Shown one piece after another: positions 52,591 to 60,589 of a DNA stretch of 62,545 bases. The notes beneath the pieces were generated by a model. It searched no databases. It saw only the letters and a list, made by a program, of their open reading frames with translations, and was not told the DNA's origin. The translations under genes were made by a program, and so were the position numbers. Numbering within the stretch: the stretch's first letter is position 1; each line of letters starts with the position of its first letter. The DNA is taken from the NCBI RefSeq assembly GCF_014656215.1, contig NZ_BNBZ01000041.1:1-62545 (forward strand). Reading direction: 5' to 3'. This DNA comes from Streptomyces zaomyceticus (GTDB lineage: Bacteria > Actinomycetota > Actinomycetes > Streptomycetales > Streptomycetaceae).

Positions 52591-53493
52591 ATGTACCCGA
52601 TGGCTCCGCTCATCCGCACCGCCCTGAACACCACCGCCCGAGTCGCCCCCGGACCGGCCGGCCGCGCGGCCTTCCACCTCTTCGTCCGCCCGCTCGGCCG
52701 CGCGCGGGTGAAGCCCGAGGAGGAGGCCCTCCTCGCGACCGCGCGGACCGGACACCTCCGCGTCCGGGGCAAGGGCGTCGTCACCTACGCCTGGGGGGAC
52801 GGCCGCAGACCCGTCCTCCTCGTCCACGGCTGGTCCTCGCGCGCCTCACGGCTCACCGCCTTCGCCGAAGCGCTGCTCGCGCGCGGCTACAGCCCGGTCG
52901 CCTTCGACGCACCCGGCCACGGGGACTCCCCGGGGCGGGCGAGCAACATCGTCGAATACCGCGCGATCATCCGGGAGTTGCACGCGCGGCACGGTGACTT
53001 CGACGCGGTCGTCGCGCACTCCTTCGGCGTACTCGCCTCCCTCTTCGCGCTCCGGGACGGCGTCCGCACGGCCCGCTTCCTCGGGCTCGGCGGCGTCGGC
53101 TCCTTCGACCTGCTGGTCAAGGGCTTCCGGGCCGGGCTCGGCGTGGACGAACGGGTCGTCCGGTGCATGCGCGCCCATGTGGAGCGGCGGCTCGCTCCCG
53201 ACGAGCCCGGCATCTGGGACCGCCTGGACGCCGACCTCGACCCCGGCGCGCTCGACGCGCCCGTTCTGCTCTTCCACGACGAGAGCGACGACATGGTGCC
53301 GCCCGCCCAGTCGCGGCTGCTCGCCCGGGCCCACGGCGAACGGGCGCGGCTCGTCGTCACCCGAGGGCTGGGGCACCGCCGCATCCTGCGGGACCCGGAC
53401 GTGGTGGCGGAGGCGGTGGAGTTTCTGACGGCGCCGGTGCCGGTGCCGGCCGCCGGTGAAGCGTCGGAGGGGCGGGTGGCCGCCGCGGGCTGA
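52591..53493 (+). CDS. Alpha/beta-fold hydrolase
   Basis: A 300-residue alpha/beta hydrolase. VLLVHGWSSRASRL is the oxyanion-hole strand, VVAHSFGVLAS the nucleophile elbow (A-x-S-x-G form), VLLFHDESDDMVP carries the acid and GLGHRRILRD the catalytic His. It is probably an esterase or lipase-like enzyme. GAGGAGATCC precedes the ATG. An operator-like palindrome overlaps its promoter, matching one in front of the TetR gene just downstream, so TetR is likely its repressor. Confidence 0.9.
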   Translation: MYPMAPLIRTALNTTARVAPGPAGRAAFHLFVRPLGRARVKPEEEALLATARTGHLRVRGKGVVTYAWGDGRRPVLLVHGWSSRASRLTAFAEALLARGYSPVAFDAPGHGDSPGRASNIVEYRAIIRELHARHGDFDAVVAHSFGVLASLFALRDGVRTARFLGLGGVGSFDLLVKGFRAGLGVDERVVRCMRAHVERRLAPDEPGIWDRLDADLDPGALDAPVLLFHDESDDMVPPAQSRLLARAHGERARLVVTRGLGHRRILRDPDVVAEAVEFLTAPVPVPAAGEASEGRVAAAG

Positions 53494-53540
53494 GCGGGGG
53501 GTGTGGAGGGATGGGCGGAGGGTGCGGACAGGCGGAGGGT

Positions 53541-54263
53541 CTACTCGCCGCCGACGGCATCGACGGCATCGACGGCATCGACGGCATCGACGGCGTCGGC
53601 GGCGTCGAGCGCGCCCCGGCCCTGCTCCGTGGCCGAGTCGCGCAGGCGGGAGGTGACACCGCGCTCGGCGCGGGCGTACGCCCGGGTGTCGCCGAGCAGT
53701 ACGGACTGCGCGTTGGCCCCCTCCATGAGGGCGATCACCTCGAAGGCCAGCTGTTCCGCATCCAGGTCCCCGGCGAAGTCGCCGACGGCCTGAGCCTCCG
53801 TCAGGGTCCGTTCCATGTAGGCGTTCCAGTCGAGTCGGGTCCGGGCGACGGCGTCGTGCACCGGACCCGTGCGGGCATCGAACTCGGCCGCGACCGCGTA
53901 GAAGAAGCAGCCGCCGGCGAAGACCCGCTCGGAGGAGTACGTGAGCCAGTTCCGGCACAGCTCGCGGACCCGCCGTGCGCCCGGCGGCACGTCGTTCAGG
54001 GGGGTGACGACATGCTCGGCGAAGACGGCTGCGGCGGCCCTGATCGTGGCGAGCTGGAGCTCCTCCTTGGAGCCGAAGAGGGCGAAGACGCCACTCTTGC
54101 TCAACTGGAGCTCGGTCGCGATCCGCCCCAGGGACAGGCCTTCGAGCCCCTCGACCGAGGCGATGTCCATGGTGCGGCCGAGCACGAGGCGCCGGGTCTG
54201 GTTCCCGCGCTCGACGCGCCCGTCCGTCTTGGTCCCGGTATCGCCACCGGTGCTGCCGCTCAT
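53541..54263 (-). CDS. TetR/AcrR-family regulator with repetitive C-terminus
   Basis: A 240-residue TetR regulator. The N-terminal helix-turn-helix (ILGRIATELQLSKSGVFALFGSKEEL-like, about 47-75) is followed by a ligand domain with CRNWLTYSSERVFAGGCFF. The last 20 residues are DAV repeats from a 9-bp DNA repeat. TACCAT lies 6 nt before the ATG, so it is probably leaderless, and a palindrome at 54281-54294 sits over that promoter. It probably represses itself and the adjacent hydrolase gene, which ends facing it. Confidence 0.9.
   Translation of the reverse strand: MSGSTGGDTGTKTDGRVERGNQTRRLVLGRTMDIASVEGLEGLSLGRIATELQLSKSGVFALFGSKEELQLATIRAAAAVFAEHVVTPLNDVPPGARRVRELCRNWLTYSSERVFAGGCFFYAVAAEFDARTGPVHDAVARTRLDWNAYMERTLTEAQAVGDFAGDLDAEQLAFEVIALMEGANAQSVLLGDTRAYARAERGVTSRLRDSATEQGRGALDAADAVDAVDAVDAVDAVGGE
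53553..53606. repeat. 9-bp microsatellite inside the TetR gene
   Basis: Four exact copies of GACGGCATC (53553-53588), then GACGGCGTC and GGCGGCGTC, encode the DAV repeat tail of the TetR protein. Unit changes keep the frame, so copy number could vary between strains without a frameshift. Confidence 0.9.
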
Positions 54264-54280
54264 CCGTCCATGGTACTGAA

Positions 54281-54294
54281 CGCACGACCGTGCG
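54281..54294. promoter_or_regulatory. TetR-type operator candidate at the regulator's own promoter
   Basis: CGCAC-GACC-GTGCG is a 5-4-5 inverted repeat 18 bp before the TetR start, between the expected -35 and the TACCAT -10. It shares CACGACCGT with the hydrolase site at 52536-52549. Confidence 0.6.
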
Positions 54295-54321
54295 GATATC
54301 TGTGCCGGGTGGCCCCGATGG

Positions 54322-55116
54322 CTACCCGGCCCGCTCTCCGGGGTCCCGGCGCTCCGCCGGGGCGAGCAGCAGGACCTCCAGGGCGCGGGCGCACGACCGC
54401 GCCTGGGCCAGGTACCAGTCGAGCCGAGCGTCGGTGATCAGCTCCGGGGTCGCGCGGACCGCGAGCGCGAACCTGGCGTGCCCCGCCCGCTCCAGGACCG
54501 GCACGGCCAGGGTCCGCACCCCGTGGGCCGACTCGCCGTCGTTGAGGGCGTACCCGGCCTCCCGTACGCGGGCCAACTCGGCCGTCAGGAGCGGAGGTTC
54601 GACGATCGTCCGTTCGGTGAACGCATACAGCGGCGGCAGCGAGCGAGGACCGGCCTCGCCCGCCCTGGGCCAGGCGAGCAGCACCTTGCCGAGTGCCGTC
54701 GAGTGCAGCGGCCGGCGCAAGCCCACCTTCGGGGTCACCGAGCCGCCCGCGACGATCACCACGTGCGGCCCGCTGCGCAGCGCCAAGTCGGCCGTGGCGC
54801 CGGTTCGTTCGGCGAGATCGGCGAGCTCGGGCGCCGCCAGATGGAGCCCCCGCTGGTGGTACGAGAGCCGGCCCAGCTCCGTCATCGCCGGACCGAGGCG
54901 GTAGCGGGCGGTCCGGGCGTCCTGCTCCAGGAAACCCGCGCCGAGCAGGGTCCGGGCCAGCCGGTGGGCGGTGGAGGTGGAGAGCCCGAGCCGCCGGGCG
55001 AGGTCGGAGGCGCTCAGGTCGGGCCCGTTGTCGTGGAAACAGTGCAGCACATCCAGTGCGCGGCGGACCGCCTGGGCGCCCGCCGGGGGTCGGACGGTGC
55101 CGGCCTCGGTCGTCAT
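54322..55116 (-). CDS. IclR-family transcriptional regulator
   Basis: A 264-residue IclR regulator. The winged helix (AVRRALDVLHCFHDNGPDLSASDLARRLGLS, split by STSTAHRLARTLLGAGFLE) is followed by the effector domain with TADLALRSGPHVVIVAGG, LHSTALGKVLLAW and TLAVPVLERAGHARFALAV. It is divergent from the organosulfur operon. Two identical-pattern 15-bp palindromes lie in the gap, so it probably controls the operon and itself. The ATG at 55116 has GGGGAG upstream. The effector is unknown. Confidence 0.92.
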   Translation of the reverse strand: MTTEAGTVRPPAGAQAVRRALDVLHCFHDNGPDLSASDLARRLGLSTSTAHRLARTLLGAGFLEQDARTARYRLGPAMTELGRLSYHQRGLHLAAPELADLAERTGATADLALRSGPHVVIVAGGSVTPKVGLRRPLHSTALGKVLLAWPRAGEAGPRSLPPLYAFTERTIVEPPLLTAELARVREAGYALNDGESAHGVRTLAVPVLERAGHARFALAVRATPELITDARLDWYLAQARSCARALEVLLLAPAERRDPGERAG

Positions 55117-55152
55117 AGGGTTCGCTCCCCGTGGGTGATCGGGCTCCCACGC

Positions 55153-55167
55153 TCCCATATGGCGGGA
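55153..55167. promoter_or_regulatory. IclR operator candidate, site 1
   Basis: TCCCATATGGCGGGA, an imperfect palindrome, matches site 2 (55216-55230) at 13 of 15 positions. The consensus is TCCCAYATGGYGGGA, and the sites are 63 bp apart centre to centre, about six helical turns. Confidence 0.65.
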
Positions 55168-55215
55168 GCCGAATCAGGGCTCGGACGAGGTCGGAAGCAC
55201 TCCGTTCATACGCAA

Positions 55216-55230
55216 TCCCACATGGTGGGA
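55216..55230. promoter_or_regulatory. IclR operator candidate, site 2
   Basis: TCCCACATGGTGGGA is a perfect 6-3-6 inverted repeat, 87 bp before the leader peptide start. Paired with site 1, it fits cooperative binding of IclR dimers on one DNA face. Confidence 0.65.
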
Positions 55231-55316
55231 GATGAGTTGTCGGCGGTGGAGCTTCCATGGCAGGGTTCCGGCCAAGCCACCACAGCGGCACCGAACCGGA
55301 GGGAGCAGGGCCCGCG

Positions 55317-55445
55317 ATGAACGGACGACGTACCGCACGACCGACCGCACGATGTGCGCCCGCCATCTGTCCGGCGGCGCCGCTCGCGCTCACCCGGCGC
55401 CGTCATATCGACCTGGCGCGGGTCGCGGGGGCCGGCTGTCGCTGA
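55317..55445 (+). CDS. Cysteine-ending leader peptide of the sulfur operon
   Basis: A 42-residue peptide ending LTRRRHIDLARVAGAGCR-stop. The RRHIDL-R-V-x-x-x-C ending is the hallmark of the short actinobacterial leader peptides found before sulfur-assimilation and organosulfur genes. Cys codons at the end would make translation sensitive to cysteine supply (attenuation). GGAGGGA lies about 12 nt before the ATG at 55317. A small hairpin (ACCGGC-GTGA-GCCGGT, 55467-55482) with an alternative partner follows its stop. Confidence 0.7.
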   Translation: MNGRRTARPTARCAPAICPAAPLALTRRRHIDLARVAGAGCR

Positions 55446-55836
55446 CGCGACTCGGTCTCGCCGCGGACCGGCGTGAGCCGGTACCGGTCGACCTGACCCG
55501 TCGCCGACACCGTCCGCGGCCGCTGCCCTCGGCGCTGGGCGTCCCTCCGCGTCCGAGGCCGTTCCGTGCCGGGGTCGTTACCGGCCGAGGACGGACGGCG
55601 CACCGACGACCACCGGACGCGTGAGCCGTCCCACGCCGAGGCCGTCGTCCCGGCCCTCGTCCGCGTCCCTGCCTTCCCTCGCGCCTCGGCGTTCCGGCTC
55701 TCCGCTCGCCCTCGCTCCGGCGCTCCTCCTCTCTTCCGTGTCCGCCCGTACGTTCACCACGGTCGCGTCGCCGCTGCCCGGCATCCGCCGGGGCCCGCTG
55801 CCGACCGCCGTCCCACCACACCCGGGGAAGCCCTCC
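55446..55836 (+). other. 391-nt untranslated leader between the leader peptide and the first operon gene
   Basis: No real gene is seen here. The hairpin at 55467-55482 (6-bp stem, GTGA loop) is followed by ACCGGT that could pair in its place, the kind of alternative structure expected for attenuation. An in-frame GTG at 55621 would add 72 low-complexity residues to the next protein; it lacks a ribosome site and is not preferred. Confidence 0.45.
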
Positions 55837-56862
55837 ATGACGCATGCCCGTGTTCCCGACACGCTCTGGTTCACCCGTTGCCCCGTCCCCACCGCCACCG
55901 GTGTCGCCGCCGACCGGGGCTGGCTCGCCCGGGAGTTCGCGCCCGACGGCATCTCCGTCCGCTCGCTCCAGGACGCCGAGCCCGGTGCCGACCGCGCCAC
56001 CCACTTCACCCACGCCCTTCCCGGACTCCTCCGCGAGGGTGGCAACGTGCCCGCACTGTGGGCCCGCGCACGGGGGGAGCGCACCCGGCTCGTCGGACTC
56101 ACCTGGATCGAGGAGCGCCAGGTGGTGCTCGTCGCTCCCGGCTCCCCGGTCCGCGGCGCCGCCGCCCTGCGCGGTCTCCGGCTCGCCCTGCCCCGGCACT
56201 CGGTGGCCATCGACTTCTGGCGTGCCATGGCCCTGCGCGGCTTCGAGGGGGTCCTCGCCTCCGCGGGGTACGGACTGGACGACGCCGTCCTGGTCGACGT
56301 CCCCGCCGACGGCCATCGGGGCCAGTGGGCGGCGGAGCTGGACGCCCTCCGCCGGGGCGACGTCGACGCCGTCTATGTGAAGGGCGCCCTCGCCGTCGAG
56401 GCGGCCCGTCGCGCCGGGGCCGAGGTGGCCGTGGAGCTCGACGCGCTCCCCGACCCCGTCCACCGCGTCAACAACGGAACCCCCCGCCCCCTCACCGTGC
56501 ACCAGGACCTCCTGGACGAGCATCCCGAGCTCGTGGCCCGCTTCCTGGCCGTCCTGCTCCGCGCCGCCGACTGGGCCACCGGCGAGCCGGACGAGGTCGC
56601 CCGCATCCTCGGCGCCGAGACCGGGGCGGGTGCCGAGGGGGTCGCGGGTGCCTACCGGCCCGGTACCCACCGCACCCTCCACCCGGACCTGTCCGGGGCC
56701 CGGCTCGACCTGCTGGCCCGGCAGGAAGAGGCCCTGCGCGCCCACGGCTTCCTGCCCGAAGCGGTGGACGTACGCGCCTGGGCGGACCCGGAACCCCTGC
56801 TCAGGGCCCGGCAGCTCGCGGCCGTCGCCGGGCCGGAGCCGTCGCCCCGGCCGGTCCCGTAA
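55837..56862 (+). CDS. Signal-less SsuA-fold protein resembling the desulfinase DszB
   Basis: A 341-residue protein of the SsuA/periplasmic-binding fold without signal peptide or lipobox, so cytoplasmic. It is strikingly similar in layout to DszB, the 2'-hydroxybiphenyl-2-sulfinate desulfinase: WFTRCPVP places Cys15 where DszB has its nucleophile Cys27, and THFTHALPGLLREGG keeps His56 and Arg66 with exactly the 10-residue spacing of DszB His60/Arg70. Further matches are RTRLVGLTWIEERQ and the end block HEHPELVARFL-like segment. It may release sulfite from a sulfinate. GGGGAAG lies 6 nt before the ATG. Confidence 0.7.
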   Translation: MTHARVPDTLWFTRCPVPTATGVAADRGWLAREFAPDGISVRSLQDAEPGADRATHFTHALPGLLREGGNVPALWARARGERTRLVGLTWIEERQVVLVAPGSPVRGAAALRGLRLALPRHSVAIDFWRAMALRGFEGVLASAGYGLDDAVLVDVPADGHRGQWAAELDALRRGDVDAVYVKGALAVEAARRAGAEVAVELDALPDPVHRVNNGTPRPLTVHQDLLDEHPELVARFLAVLLRAADWATGEPDEVARILGAETGAGAEGVAGAYRPGTHRTLHPDLSGARLDLLARQEEALRAHGFLPEAVDVRAWADPEPLLRARQLAAVAGPEPSPRPVP

Positions 56863-56978
56863 ACCTGCCGCGCATCACCGCCCCCGCCCTCACCCGTCCT
56901 CCCCTCCCTGACCCCGTACCCCGGCTCCACGCCCCCCGGCTCCATCCCCCGGCCCCACTCTCCCGAAGGACCACCGTC

Positions 56979-58013
56979 ATGCGCCCACTCGCCCCGCCCG
57001 CCGCCCGCACCGCGCTCGTGGCCCTCGCCGCCCTCGCCACTCTCACCGCCTGCGGAGGCAGCCCGGCCGCGGACTCGGCCGCCGGCCGGGACGGCGGCGG
57101 GGCCAAGGGGGCGAAGGGCACGGTCACGATCCGCATCCCGGACCCCGGCAACGCCGGTGTGCTCGCCCGTGGCAAGAAGGACGGCAGCCTGGACAAGGCG
57201 CTCGCCGCCGTCGGTGCCAAGGTGGCCTGGACCGGCAGCGCCGGTCCCTTCGCGCCCGCCGCCCAGGCGATGAACGCCGACCAGCTCGACATCGCGACCG
57301 GCTCCATCACCTCGGGCATCACCTCCCTCTCCCAGAGCCCCGGCTTCGTCTTCTTCACCGCCACGGCCCCCGATCCGGTCGGCGAGGGCATCCTCGTCCG
57401 CGAGGGCTCGGACATCGACTCCGTCGAGGACCTCGTCGGTCGCAAGGTGGCCGTGAACAAGGGCGGCACCGGCGAATACCTGCTCCTCAAGGCCCTTGCC
57501 AAGGCGGGCATCCCCGCGGACAAGGTGGAACGGGTCTATCTGCGTCCCGACCAGACCGCCGCCGTCTTCAACGCCGGCCAGGTCGATGCCTGGGCCGTCT
57601 GGTCCACCTACGCCGTCGCCGAGATCGGTTCCGGCAAGGCCCACTTCGTCGCCGACGGCACCGCCATCGGCTCCGACAACTACAGCCTCAACGCCGTCCG
57701 TTCGGGCTTCGTCAAGGAACACCCCGAGGTCGTCGAGGCGCTCTACGCCTACCTCCACGACAACAGCGCCAAGGAGAAGCGGGACCCCGCCGCGTATCTC
57801 AACGTCTTCACCGACGCCGGCCCCACCGCCGTCAACGGCAAGGCCAAGGAGGTCCAGATCGCCTTCACCGCCAAGTCCGGCACCGTCGACCCGATCAAGC
57901 CCGAGGACATCAAGCGCTTCGAGACCGTCGCCGGGTTCTACGCCGACCAGAAGGTCACCCCGAACAAGGTCGACATCGCTGCCCACCTCCTCGACATCGA
58001 GAAGCTGTCATGA
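56979..58013 (+). CDS. Sulfonate-type ABC importer substrate-binding lipoprotein (SsuA-like)
   Basis: A 344-residue lipoprotein with lipobox LTAC (Cys25) and the SsuA-type fold: TVTIRIPDPGNAGVLARGKK, DIATGSITSGITSL, ILVREGSDIDSVEDLVGRKVAVNKGG, LLLKALAKAGIPADKVERVYL and AGQVDAWAVWSTYAVAEI. It binds an organosulfur anion outside the membrane. GAAGGA lies about 8 nt before the ATG. It follows the DszB-like gene by 116 bp and its stop overlaps the permease start by 4 bp. Confidence 0.92.
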   Translation: MRPLAPPAARTALVALAALATLTACGGSPAADSAAGRDGGGAKGAKGTVTIRIPDPGNAGVLARGKKDGSLDKALAAVGAKVAWTGSAGPFAPAAQAMNADQLDIATGSITSGITSLSQSPGFVFFTATAPDPVGEGILVREGSDIDSVEDLVGRKVAVNKGGTGEYLLLKALAKAGIPADKVERVYLRPDQTAAVFNAGQVDAWAVWSTYAVAEIGSGKAHFVADGTAIGSDNYSLNAVRSGFVKEHPEVVEALYAYLHDNSAKEKRDPAAYLNVFTDAGPTAVNGKAKEVQIAFTAKSGTVDPIKPEDIKRFETVAGFYADQKVTPNKVDIAAHLLDIEKLS

Positions 58014-58945
58014 CGGCGCCCGTGAGCTCCCCGTCCGCCGCAGTCCCCGGGCCGGAGAAGGAGACGCCGGAGAAGGTGACGCCGGAGAAGGTGACGGCGC
58101 CGGAGGAGACATCCGTGGACGGACGCCCTCCCGGGCTCGTCCTGCCCCGTCCCCAGCTCCGCCGGCCCCGCTCCCGTACGTACTCCCTCACCGTCCGCGC
58201 CCTCGGCCCGGTCGCCCTCCTCGTCCTCTGGTGGGTCTCCTCCGCCACCGGCCTCCTGACCCCCGACGTCCTCGCCTCACCCCCGCAGGTCATCGACGCG
58301 GTGGGGGAGCTGTGGGGCAACGGCCAGCTGCCGGACGCGCTCGCGACCTCCCTCACCCGCTCGGGCATCGGGCTCGTCATCGGTCTCGCCGCCGGGCTCA
58401 CCCTCGGCATCACCACCGGCTTCACCCGGCTCGGCGACGAGCTGCTCGACTCCTCGCTCCAGACCCTGCGGACCATCCCCTTCCTCTCCCTCGTCCCCCT
58501 CTTCATGGTCTGGTTCGGGATCAACGAGACCGCGAAGATCCTGCTCATCGCGGTCGCCACCACATTCCCCATGTACGTCTCCACCGTCGGCGGCGTCCGC
58601 AACACGGACCGCAAACTCGTCGAGGCCATGCGCACCTTCGGTCTCGGCCGGCTCGCGATCGTCCGCCAGGTCGTTCTCCCCGGCGCGCTGCCCTCGCTCC
58701 TCGCCGGGCTGCGGCTCTCCATGACGCTGAGCGTCATCGCGCTCATCGCCGCCGAGGAGATCAACGCCACCGAAGGCATCGGCTATCTGATGTCCCAGGC
58801 CCAGAGCTACGCCCGCACCGACATCCTCGCCGTCTGCATCCTCGTCTACGGTCTGCTCGGCCTCACCGCCGACGTGCTCGTCCGCGGTCTGGAGCGGTTC
58901 CTCATGCCCTGGCGCACGGCCGGCCCCGGAGGAGGAGCCCGATGA
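58010..58945 (+). CDS. ssuC: Sulfonate-type ABC importer permease (SsuC-like)
   Basis: A 311-residue BPD-type permease. The first 45 residues are cytoplasmic and include an ETPEKVTPEKVTAPEE repeat coded by near-identical 15-bp units. Six membrane segments follow, with the EAA loop EAMRTFGLGRLAIVRQVVLPGALPSLLAGL (read in parts), and SLVPLFMVWFGIN and AAEEINATEGIGYLM. Overlaps of 4 bp with the genes on both sides (ATGA) show coupled translation. Confidence 0.92.
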   Translation: MTAPVSSPSAAVPGPEKETPEKVTPEKVTAPEETSVDGRPPGLVLPRPQLRRPRSRTYSLTVRALGPVALLVLWWVSSATGLLTPDVLASPPQVIDAVGELWGNGQLPDALATSLTRSGIGLVIGLAAGLTLGITTGFTRLGDELLDSSLQTLRTIPFLSLVPLFMVWFGINETAKILLIAVATTFPMYVSTVGGVRNTDRKLVEAMRTFGLGRLAIVRQVVLPGALPSLLAGLRLSMTLSVIALIAAEEINATEGIGYLMSQAQSYARTDILAVCILVYGLLGLTADVLVRGLERFLMPWRTAGPGGGAR

Positions 58946-59724
58946 GCACGTCCACCCCACCCGCCGCCACGGCGGTACGGGTACGAGGCCTCCGCCGGGT
59001 CTTCGGTGCCCGGCCCGTCCTCGACGGTCTGGAACTCACCCTGGCACGCGGCGAGTTCCTCGCGCTGCTCGGGGCGAGCGGCAGCGGCAAGACCACACTG
59101 CTCCGCATTCTCGGCGCCCTCGACGGCGCCGACGGGGGAGAGGCCCTCGTTCCCGAGGCCCGCACGATCGTCTTCCAGGAACCCCGGCTCATCCCCTCCA
59201 AGAAGGTCCTCGCCAATGTGACCGTCGGCCTTCCGCGAGGGGCCGCGACCCGGGCGACCGGACTGCGCGCCCTCGCCGAGGTCGGTCTCGAACGTCACGC
59301 CGACGCCTGGCCCGCCACCCTCTCCGGCGGTGAGGCCCAGCGGGTCGCCCTCGCCCGGGCCCTGGTCAGGGAGCCCGAACTCCTGCTCCTCGACGAGCCG
59401 TTCGCCGCCCTGGACGCGCTCACCCGGCTCAGGATGCAGGACCTGGTCGGCGAGCTCCGCCGGATCCACCGTCCGGCCGTGCTGCTCGTGACGCACGACG
59501 TCGACGAGGCGGTGCGCCTCGCCGACCGGGTCGCCGTCCTGCGCGACGGAAGGCTGGTCACAGACGAGCCCGTCACGGTCGCCCGCCCGCGCGACCCGGG
59601 CGACCCGGCCTTCGTGGCCCTGCGCCGTCGCCTCCTCGCCGACCTCGGAGTCCACCCGTCCGAGGAAGCACCCCCGCACGACCCCGCCCCCGCAACCGTC
59701 TCTCCCGAAGGAGTGCTCGCATGA
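58942..59724 (+). CDS. ssuB: Sulfonate-type ABC importer ATP-binding protein (SsuB-like)
   Basis: A 260-residue ABC ATPase. Walker A is LLGASGSGKTTLLRIL (about 46-60), Q-loop TIVFQEPRLIPSK, signature LSGGEAQRVALARAL, Walker B LLLLDEPFAALD, H-loop LLVTHDVDEAVRL. The Q-loop and length match the SsuB/TauB branch. It powers import through the SsuC-like permease. The start and stop both sit in 4-bp overlaps. Confidence 0.93.
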   Translation: MSTSTPPAATAVRVRGLRRVFGARPVLDGLELTLARGEFLALLGASGSGKTTLLRILGALDGADGGEALVPEARTIVFQEPRLIPSKKVLANVTVGLPRGAATRATGLRALAEVGLERHADAWPATLSGGEAQRVALARALVREPELLLLDEPFAALDALTRLRMQDLVGELRRIHRPAVLLVTHDVDEAVRLADRVAVLRDGRLVTDEPVTVARPRDPGDPAFVALRRRLLADLGVHPSEEAPPHDPAPATVSPEGVLA

Positions 59725-60584
59725 CCGTCGTCATCGGTGTCCACCGCAGCAACCCCTCCCTCTACCACCTCTCCCGGCTCGGCTACGCGGAGGAGGAGCT
59801 CGCCGCGCTCGGCGAGACCGTGACCTGGCATCCGTACACCGACGGCGTCCGCACCGGCGCCCATCTCGCCGACGGCACCATCGACTTCGGCGGCACCGGC
59901 TCCACCCCGCCCGTCACCGCACAGGCCGCCGGGCACGACATCGTCTACACCGCCGTCTCGGCGCCCCGCCCCGACCACGGCGCCCTCCTCGTCCCCGAGG
60001 ACAGCCCGGTCCGGACCGTCGCCGACCTCAAGGGCGGCACCGTCCACCTGGCCGTCGGTTCCTGGCAGACCCACCTGGTCGCCAAGGCCCTGGACGACGC
60101 GGGGCTCTCGTACGCCACCGACATCACGCCCGTACGCGGCGACTCGGGCAGCGAGGAGAAGCTCCGCTCCGGTGCGATCACCGCCTGGGTGGCCCAGGGC
60201 GCCGAGCTCGCCGCAGCCCGCCGCACCGGCGGGCTGCGCACCCTGATCCGCACCGGCGAGGTCATCACCGACCGGTCCGTCTTCTTCACCCGGCGCGACC
60301 TGGCCGAGCGGCGGCCCGAAGTGGTCGAGGCGCTCACCCGGGCGCTCCGGCGGGCCGACGAGTGGGCGGCCGCTCATCCGCGCGAGGCCGCCGAGATCGC
60401 CGCCGCCGACCAGGGCGGCACCGTCGACGACTGGGAGACCGCCCTGCGCGCGCTGCCCTGGACGATCGAGGCGGTCACCGAGGAGTTCGTCGCCGAGCAG
60501 CAGGAGGCGGCCGACATCTTCCACCGCACCGGGTTCATCGACCGGGCGATCACGGTCGCCGACGCCCTGCCCCGGAAGGCATGA
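59721..60584 (+). CDS. Second signal-less SsuA-fold protein
   Basis: A 287-residue protein of the SsuA-type fold: TIDFGGTGSTPPVTAQAAG, LLVPEDSPVRTVADLKGGTVHLAVGS, AWVAQGAELAAARRTGG and RRPEVVEALTRALRRADEWAA. It has no signal peptide or lipobox, and no cysteine anywhere, so it lacks DszB-type chemistry. It lies within a fully coupled operon between the ATPase and the monooxygenase. It may be a cytoplasmic binding protein or a non-canonical enzyme; I cannot tell which. Confidence 0.75.
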   Translation: MTVVIGVHRSNPSLYHLSRLGYAEEELAALGETVTWHPYTDGVRTGAHLADGTIDFGGTGSTPPVTAQAAGHDIVYTAVSAPRPDHGALLVPEDSPVRTVADLKGGTVHLAVGSWQTHLVAKALDDAGLSYATDITPVRGDSGSEEKLRSGAITAWVAQGAELAAARRTGGLRTLIRTGEVITDRSVFFTRRDLAERRPEVVEALTRALRRADEWAAAHPREAAEIAAADQGGTVDDWETALRALPWTIEAVTEEFVAEQQEAADIFHRTGFIDRAITVADALPRKA

Positions 60585-60589
60585 GCCCC

